From: an uncultured Bacteroidota bacterium
Lineage (GTDB): Bacteria; Bacteroidota; Bacteroidia; Flavobacteriales; Flavobacteriaceae
NCBI GenBank assembly: GCA_903837025.1
Contig: CAILTC010000305.1
Span: 1-5,990 of the forward strand
DNA length: 5,990 nucleotides
Reading direction: 5' to 3'
Shown: positions 1-5,990 of the stretch, piece after piece
How positions within the stretch are numbered: position 1 is the stretch's first letter
Layout: every line of letters starts with the position of its first letter
The notes under the pieces: generated by a model
What the model was told of the DNA's origin: nothing
The model's database searches: none
What the model saw: the letters and a program-made list of their open reading frames with translations, nothing else
Program-made: the position numbers and the translations under genes

Positions 1-2445
<2,445 letters not shown>

Positions 2446-2459
2446 CAAGAATCAAATAA

Positions 2460-2585
2460 CTGCGTTTTTAATTGGGGCGTGCCCCTCCAGTTGCTTCGTC
2501 GTGCCTCCTCGCCACTTTCGGGTCGGGCTATTCGTTGCAATCCACGCCCAAAAGCGTGGGATTTCCACTTCTATCCCTCACGCAG
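2460..2585. repeat. Composite REP-like palindromic intergenic element
   Basis: The unit is bounded by CTGCGT (2460-2465) and its complement ACGCAG (2580-2585). Inside are a perfect hairpin GGGGC-GT-GCCCC (2474-2485) and a second stem, CCACGC (2542-2547) with GCGTGG (2554-2559). The second stem extends to 9 pairs (AATCCACGC with 2554-2563) if one G is bulged. The closing motif TCCCTCACGC and the internal GGGTCGGGCT resemble repeats I recall scattered between genes in Flavobacteriaceae; that comparison is from memory. It encodes no transposase. I infer a non-autonomous REP/BIME-like element, but the exact ends are uncertain. Confidence 0.6.
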
Positions 2586-2621
2586 AGTAACTACAAAAAA
2601 AGAAGTCCAATTGACTCCCCT

Positions 2622-2702
2622 GTCATTGCGAGAAACGAAGCAAAGCAATTCTTTGGAGAGAGCATTAAGATTAAGAAATTTTTGATTGCTTCGCCAGTTC
2701 GC
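2622..2702. repeat. Degenerate inverted repeat of the CATTGCGAG..CGAAGCAA type
   Basis: The left arm starts GTCATTGCGAG (2622-2632) and continues to CGAAGCAA (2636-2643). The right arm has TTGCTTCG (2686-2693), an exact 8-base complement, then TCGC (2699-2702), complementary to GCGA (2628-2631). Similar units, with a palindromic CATTGCGAGGAACGAAGCAA core, are common between genes in Bacteroidota and some other phyla (from memory). The arms here are imperfect and separated by about 42 unrelated AT-rich bases, so this looks like a decayed copy. Confidence 0.55.
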
Positions 2703-2755
2703 AAAAGCTCTCGGGTCAAAAATCGTTAATCAAAAATCTGCAATCATTTTTTTTT
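2683..2755 (+). terminator. Possible intrinsic terminator with distant arms
   Basis: TGATTGC (2683-2689) pairs perfectly with GCAATCA (2740-2746), and a run of nine T follows at once (2747-2755). This has the form of a plus-strand terminator that could stop katG transcription. The loop is about 50 bases, unusually long, and the site is some 250 bases past the katG stop. The 5' arm is also shared with the degenerate inverted repeat. I rate it as possible only. Confidence 0.25.
2716..2738. repeat. Short direct repeat TCAAAAATC x2
   Basis: TCAAAAATC occurs at 2716-2724 and again at 2730-2738, a 14-base period with a GTTAA spacer. The complement, ATTTTTGA, also occurs at 2678-2685, so either copy can pair with it. 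On the minus strand this reads GATTTTTGATTAACGATT, a pattern I recall from flavobacterial intergenic regions. No function is evident. Confidence 0.45.
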
Positions 2756-2827
2756 GTATTAACTAATAACATAGAAAAAGAGGCGGCTGGAGTGAGGTTT
2801 AGAATTATTTTTTCATTGTCATTTAGA

Positions 2828-2854
2828 CCTGTTAGGGTTCAAAACGCTGACAGG
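2828..2854. repeat. Degenerate CCTGT..ACAGG palindrome
   Basis: CCTGTTAG (2828-2835) pairs with CTGACAGG (2847-2854) over 8 positions, including one G-T wobble, around an 11-base loop. It resembles the CCTGACAGG-type palindromes I remember as frequent between Bacteroidota genes. It lies about 46 bases beyond the glycosidase stop in its transcription direction. No T-run follows on either strand, so it is not a classic terminator. Confidence 0.45.
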
Positions 2855-2899
2855 GCTTAAAAAAATAGCACTTTTATAGGATTGTTAAATTTTTAGGGC

Positions 2900-4501
2900 T
2901 TACCAATGAATATCCAAACTAACAGGTAAAGTTCCTTTGCATTCCTTATTTTCAAGCAATTGATGCGCCGCACTTTCTTGAAATTCAGCAAAATCCTGAT
3001 ACACTTGCACAATTCCTGTAGCCGATTCTAAATTAGGAATTACTTGCAAAGAGTATGGATTTCCAAAAACATATACAATGCACTTTTTGGAGGAAAATAC
3101 CTTTTCTAAAAATTCCAAAACCGAATCTTCAATCTCAAAATGATTCATCGGCTTTGCTTTTGGCACAAAAAGAGCAATAATTAGCGTGTCATAATTGGCG
3201 ATAAATTTTTCTAATTCTTTCATCGAATTGAAATCATCTATTTTAATTTCCAATTCAGGCGAAGAAAGCGAAGAGGTCAATGTTTCGAAAAACACATTTT
3301 CTGTATTTTTATAGATACTTATTTTGGCAAGCGTATTTCTTTTTTGAGCCTCAAAAACCAGTGCTGTATTGGCATTGTCTTTTATTTTTGTAATGCAATT
3401 TTCGGAAATTTTCCGGTTCAAAACCGATGTGGTTTCAAAATCAAAAATCCCTTGCGGATCGGTATTTCCTGTTAGTATCCCAGCTTTTTGTTTGCATTGC
3501 AACAAGCGTTCAAAACTAGCTTCTATTCTTTCTGGTGTAGCGTTTTTGAGAATTTCCTGAATGCCTTCAGCTACGTTTTCGGCAAAGCAAAGCACGTCAT
3601 TTCCAGCGTTGAAAGCTTCCCATTCGAGTTGTCCTTTTGTAGCGTACAATTTCGAAACGCTGTGCATATTCAAAGCATCCGAAATGACTAATCCTTCAAA
3701 ACCCAACTGCTTTCGCAAAAGGGTTTCAATCACGAATTTCGATAAAGTAGCCGAAGTATTTTTGCCTTCATTCAAGGCTGGAACCGCCAAATGTCCGATC
3801 ATAATCGAATCAACCTTATTTTCGATTCCTTTTATAAAAGGATATAATTCGTTTTCAAGTAATTGGTCTAAAGTTTCTTCTAAAACGGGTAATCCTAAAT
3901 GCGAATCGACACTGGTATTTCCGTGTCCTGGGAAATGTTTTAAACATCCTAAATCCCCAACATCATTCATTCCGCGCAAATATTCAAGAGCAAAAATCGC
4001 CACTTTTTCTTTGTTTTGACCAAAGGAACGATAGCCAATTACAGGATTATTGGGATTGTTATTAATATCCGCCAAAGGCGCCAAATTATAATGAATCCCC
4101 GCCGATTTTAAGTCTAAACCTATTTGTTTACCCACTTCGTAAACTAGGTGTTTTTCACTTTCGGGTAAAGCCCCAAGCGTGATGGCGTATGGATATTGTG
4201 GTGTTTTTTCGACCCGCATCGCCAAGCCCCATTCGGCATCAATGCTCATTAATAATGGAGTAGAGGCGCATTTTTGAAAACGGATGATGAGTTCTTTAAG
4301 ACGTTCGAAACTATTGTCGTTGAATTCAATTTTTTTCTTGGTTTCATAGTTGGTTGCGGCACTCGCCCGACTATGAAAAAAAGTCAATCCGCCAATGTTG
4401 TGTTTCTTTATAAGTCGTTCTATTTCTTGAAAATTTTCCTCGGTGTCGTTGATAAACGCCGCGGGAAAAAAGAATTGTCCTATTTTTTGTTCTAATGTCA
4501 T
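2900..4501 (-). CDS. nagZ: GH3 beta-N-acetylglucosaminidase, NagZ-type
   Basis: Predicted to cleave terminal beta-linked GlcNAc from GlcNAc-(anhydro)MurNAc muropeptides during cell-wall recycling. The 533-residue protein begins directly with a GH3 motif (MTLEQKIGQFF). The barrel domain fills about residues 1-345. It contains IDAEWG (87-92), a substrate-binding region; GYRSFG (156-161); KHFPGHG (188-194); and DSH (199-201), the Asp-His pair that serves as acid/base in NagZ enzymes. The likely nucleophile is Asp275 in VISDALNM. Residues from about 375 to 533 form a further domain ending in KGTLPVSL, resembling a GH3 C-terminal domain; compact proteobacterial NagZ (about 340 residues) lacks it. 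There is no signal peptide or lipobox, so cytoplasmic action is likely. The upstream frame stays open to a stop at 4589-4591 but offers no ATG, GTG or TTG, which fixes the start. It lies 165 bases downstream of the AmpG-like gene on the same strand. The GH3 call is firm; the NagZ substrate is inferred from the DSH motif and the neighbour. Confidence 0.88.
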   Translation of the reverse strand: MTLEQKIGQFFFPAAFINDTEENFQEIERLIKKHNIGGLTFFHSRASAATNYETKKKIEFNDNSFERLKELIIRFQKCASTPLLMSIDAEWGLAMRVEKTPQYPYAITLGALPESEKHLVYEVGKQIGLDLKSAGIHYNLAPLADINNNPNNPVIGYRSFGQNKEKVAIFALEYLRGMNDVGDLGCLKHFPGHGNTSVDSHLGLPVLEETLDQLLENELYPFIKGIENKVDSIMIGHLAVPALNEGKNTSATLSKFVIETLLRKQLGFEGLVISDALNMHSVSKLYATKGQLEWEAFNAGNDVLCFAENVAEGIQEILKNATPERIEASFERLLQCKQKAGILTGNTDPQGIFDFETTSVLNRKISENCITKIKDNANTALVFEAQKRNTLAKISIYKNTENVFFETLTSSLSSPELEIKIDDFNSMKELEKFIANYDTLIIALFVPKAKPMNHFEIEDSVLEFLEKVFSSKKCIVYVFGNPYSLQVIPNLESATGIVQVYQDFAEFQESAAHQLLENKECKGTLPVSLDIHW

Positions 4502-4515
4502 TTTTAGAATTTTAA

Positions 4516-4640
4516 ACTTCGTTGGTACGCTGATAAAACGGATTCGATTTCGCGAAAAAGCGGATAAAAAGCGAATCTTATAAATTGTTTATTTGTATTA
4601 TTTTTTTTAAATCAGTTTTTTATCCGTGCTTTTACGAAGT
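4516..4640. repeat. Long imperfect inverted repeat between ampG-like gene and nagZ
   Basis: The outer arms are ACTTCGT (4516-4522) and ACGAAGT (4634-4640). Inside them AAAAG (4556-4560) pairs with CTTTT (4629-4633). Continuing inward, CGGATAAAAA (4561-4570) pairs perfectly with TTTTTATCCG (4617-4626), with TG bulged at 4627-4628. An 8-base palindrome TTCGCGAA lies at 4549-4556. Related CGGAT/ATCCG words recur at 4539-4543 and 4652-4656 (ATCCGCG), so the repeat unit probably extends towards 4660. I recall similar GCGGAT-rich intergenic repeats in Flavobacteriaceae. In the minus-strand transcript it would fold within the spacer, about 15 bases upstream of the nagZ start. Confidence 0.6.
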
Positions 4641-4666
4641 AAATACGTGTCATCCGCGTTATATTT

Positions 4667-5929
4667 TTACTCTGTTTTCTTTCCAAAATCGCTAGGAAAA
4701 ATCAAGAATCGAGATAAAATTAATCCTGGAATTGTGGAGCAAAGTACCCAAATAAAGAAATTACCATAACCCAAATATTCTTGAATATAACCACTCAACA
4801 TCCCAGGAATCATCATTCCCAAAGCCATAAAACCTGTGGCAATAGAATAATGGGAAGTTTTAGACTCGCCATCGGCTACATAAATCAGAAACATCATAAA
4901 GGCAGCAAAACCAAAACCATAGCCAAATTGTTCGCAAATTACCGTTGTATAAACATAATAGATAGATTCAGGATGAAAATTCGAAAGCAAAATAAACCCA
5001 ATTATAGGCAAGTGCATGGATAAAATCATCGGCAACATCCATTTTTTAAGTCCGTCTTTTGATATGGCAATTCCGCCTAGAATCCCACCAATTACTAGCG
5101 CAGAAACACCAAAGGTTCCGTAAATAATACCTACGTCTTCGGTGGTTAAACCCATTCCGCCCTTTATTTTTTCATCAATTAAAAAAGGAGTCAACATTTT
5201 TAATAATTGGGATTCTCCTAGTCGGAATAAAAGGATAAATGCTAAAACTAAACCGATTTGTTTCTTTTGGAAAAAAGTAGAAAAAACATGACCAAAACTA
5301 GCTTTTGGTGCTGAATCGGTTTCGGCAGCTAAAGTTTCAATTCGTGGCGTTGAAAAATAATTGTAAATCGTTATTAGGGTCATAATAAAACCAACAATCA
5401 CCATAGTATAAGACCAAGCTTTGGTTTTGTCACCGTATTTCTGTTCTAGAAAACCAGCAATAATAACGATTAATCCATTTGCTGTTAGCAAGGAAAGACG
5501 GTAAAAAGTACTCCGAATTCCTAAGAAAAAAGATTGTTGTTCTTTGGCCAAAGCCAACATATAAAAGCCATCGCTCGCCACGTCATTCGATGCAGAAGCA
5601 AAAGCAGCTATCCAAAAAACTGCCAAACTCAGAACGAAAAAATTACGCATCGGAAGGATCAATCCAACGATTAAAAAGGCAATCGAAATCAATAATTGCA
5701 TAGCCAAAAACCACTTTCTTTTGGTAGAATATAAGTCGATAAACGGACTCCATAATGGTTTTATCACCCAAGGTAAATACAATAAACTGGTATAAATCCC
5801 GATGTCTTCATTGCTGATCCCAAGGCTTTTGTATAGAATCACCGATACCGAAATAATAATTGCATAAGGCAAACCAGAAGCGAAGTTTAACATAGGTATC
5901 CAATACCAAGGTTTCGTATTATTTTCCAT
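4667..5929 (-). CDS. ampG: AmpG-like MFS muropeptide permease
   Basis: Inner-membrane major facilitator protein of 420 residues. By similarity to AmpG it would import GlcNAc-anhydroMurNAc (peptides) released by wall turnover, driven by the proton gradient. About 12 hydrophobic segments are visible, near residues 12-33, 45-66, 74-93, 97-115, 137-161, 172-192, 225-245, 265-287, 297-316, 323-350, 360-382 and 388-410. A longer polar loop in the middle (about 193-222) divides the two six-helix halves. AmpG-like signatures are ASGLPYAIIIS (17-27), the WVIKPLWSPFID segment (54-65) with its basic loop STKRKW after it, and NDVASDGF (115-122) in the fourth-helix region. The downstream GH3 enzyme acts on the expected cargo, which supports the role. 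The ATG directly follows the stop of an upstream gene, suggesting translational coupling. The family also includes acetyl-CoA and other transporters, so the exact substrate is inferred. Confidence 0.82.
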   Translation of the reverse strand: MENNTKPWYWIPMLNFASGLPYAIIISVSVILYKSLGISNEDIGIYTSLLYLPWVIKPLWSPFIDLYSTKRKWFLAMQLLISIAFLIVGLILPMRNFFVLSLAVFWIAAFASASNDVASDGFYMLALAKEQQSFFLGIRSTFYRLSLLTANGLIVIIAGFLEQKYGDKTKAWSYTMVIVGFIMTLITIYNYFSTPRIETLAAETDSAPKASFGHVFSTFFQKKQIGLVLAFILLFRLGESQLLKMLTPFLIDEKIKGGMGLTTEDVGIIYGTFGVSALVIGGILGGIAISKDGLKKWMLPMILSMHLPIIGFILLSNFHPESIYYVYTTVICEQFGYGFGFAAFMMFLIYVADGESKTSHYSIATGFMALGMMIPGMLSGYIQEYLGYGNFFIWVLCSTIPGLILSRFLIFPSDFGKKTE

Positions 5930-5989
5930 TTAATTTACCTTGGTTTTTGTTGACAAATTCACCGTTGTGGGTTCGCTTTCGTTACCAAA
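5930..5989 (-). CDS. C-terminal end of an upstream gene (partial)
   Basis: Read on the minus strand from the window edge, one frame is open for 19 codons (FGNESEPTTVNLSTKTKVN) and ends in TAA at 5930-5932. That stop touches the ATG of the AmpG-like gene with no bases between. Zero spacing, the same strand and ordinary codon use fit a preceding operon gene whose ribosomes reinitiate on the transporter. The piece is too short to identify, and an open frame of this length can easily be chance. Upstream partners seen near ampG/nagZ in Bacteroidota include other cell-wall hydrolases, but nothing here shows which one. Confidence 0.45.
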   Translation of the reverse strand, partial: FGNESEPTTVNLSTKTKVN

Positions 5990-5990
5990 A

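Noticed and set aside
2472..2729. 85-codon open frame on the plus strand, and an overlapping 68-codon one from 2479
   Set aside because: They lie entirely across palindromic repeats, and their peptides are the kind produced when such repeats are translated. No domain or start signal supports them.
2460..2760. CRISPR array or insertion sequence
   Set aside because: The repeats are palindromic and dissimilar in length, with no regular spacers and no transposase or cas gene in the window.
2859..2899. Seven-base A-run (T-run on the minus strand) after nagZ as an intrinsic terminator
   Set aside because: No stable stem precedes it on the minus strand; only weak A-T pairing is available.
3561..4019. 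152-codon plus-strand open frame opposite nagZ
   Set aside because: It lies wholly inside a well-supported GH3 gene whose catalytic motifs are on the minus strand; antisense shadow.

Overview
The window looks like a chromosomal segment of a Bacteroidota bacterium, most likely Flavobacteriaceae (Flavobacterium-like). This rests on low GC, A-rich sequence rather than strong Shine-Dalgarno sites before start codons, the protein sequences themselves, and intergenic palindromic repeats of a kind I recall from flavobacterial genomes. The family assignment is inference from these signs, not a database result.

Layout. Positions 1-225 are an AT-rich non-coding leader with one candidate Bacteroidota-type promoter. 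Positions 226-2433 (+) encode a complete catalase-peroxidase, KatG, with all heme-pocket and Met-Tyr-Trp adduct residues in place. Positions 2434-2899 are a 466-base gap between convergent genes, filled with at least four repeat or palindrome units and a possible terminator; I see no real gene there. Positions 2900-4501 (-) encode a glycoside hydrolase family 3 beta-N-acetylglucosaminidase of the NagZ type. Positions 4502-4666 are a 165-base spacer carrying another long imperfect inverted repeat. Positions 4667-5929 (-) encode a 12-helix AmpG-like major facilitator transporter. At the right edge the last 19 codons of a further minus-strand gene end directly against the AmpG start codon.

How the genes fit together. 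The transporter and the glycosidase form a plausible peptidoglycan-recycling pair: AmpG brings GlcNAc-anhydroMurNAc (peptides) into the cytoplasm and NagZ removes the GlcNAc. The glycosidase has no visible signal peptide, which fits cytoplasmic action. KatG is a separate, oppositely oriented hydrogen-peroxide defence gene with no evident functional link to the pair.

I did not find a previously undescribed system. The gene content is ordinary. The more interesting material is the mosaic intergenic repeat block after katG, and the inverted repeat inside the transporter-glycosidase transcription unit that runs almost up to the glycosidase start codon.
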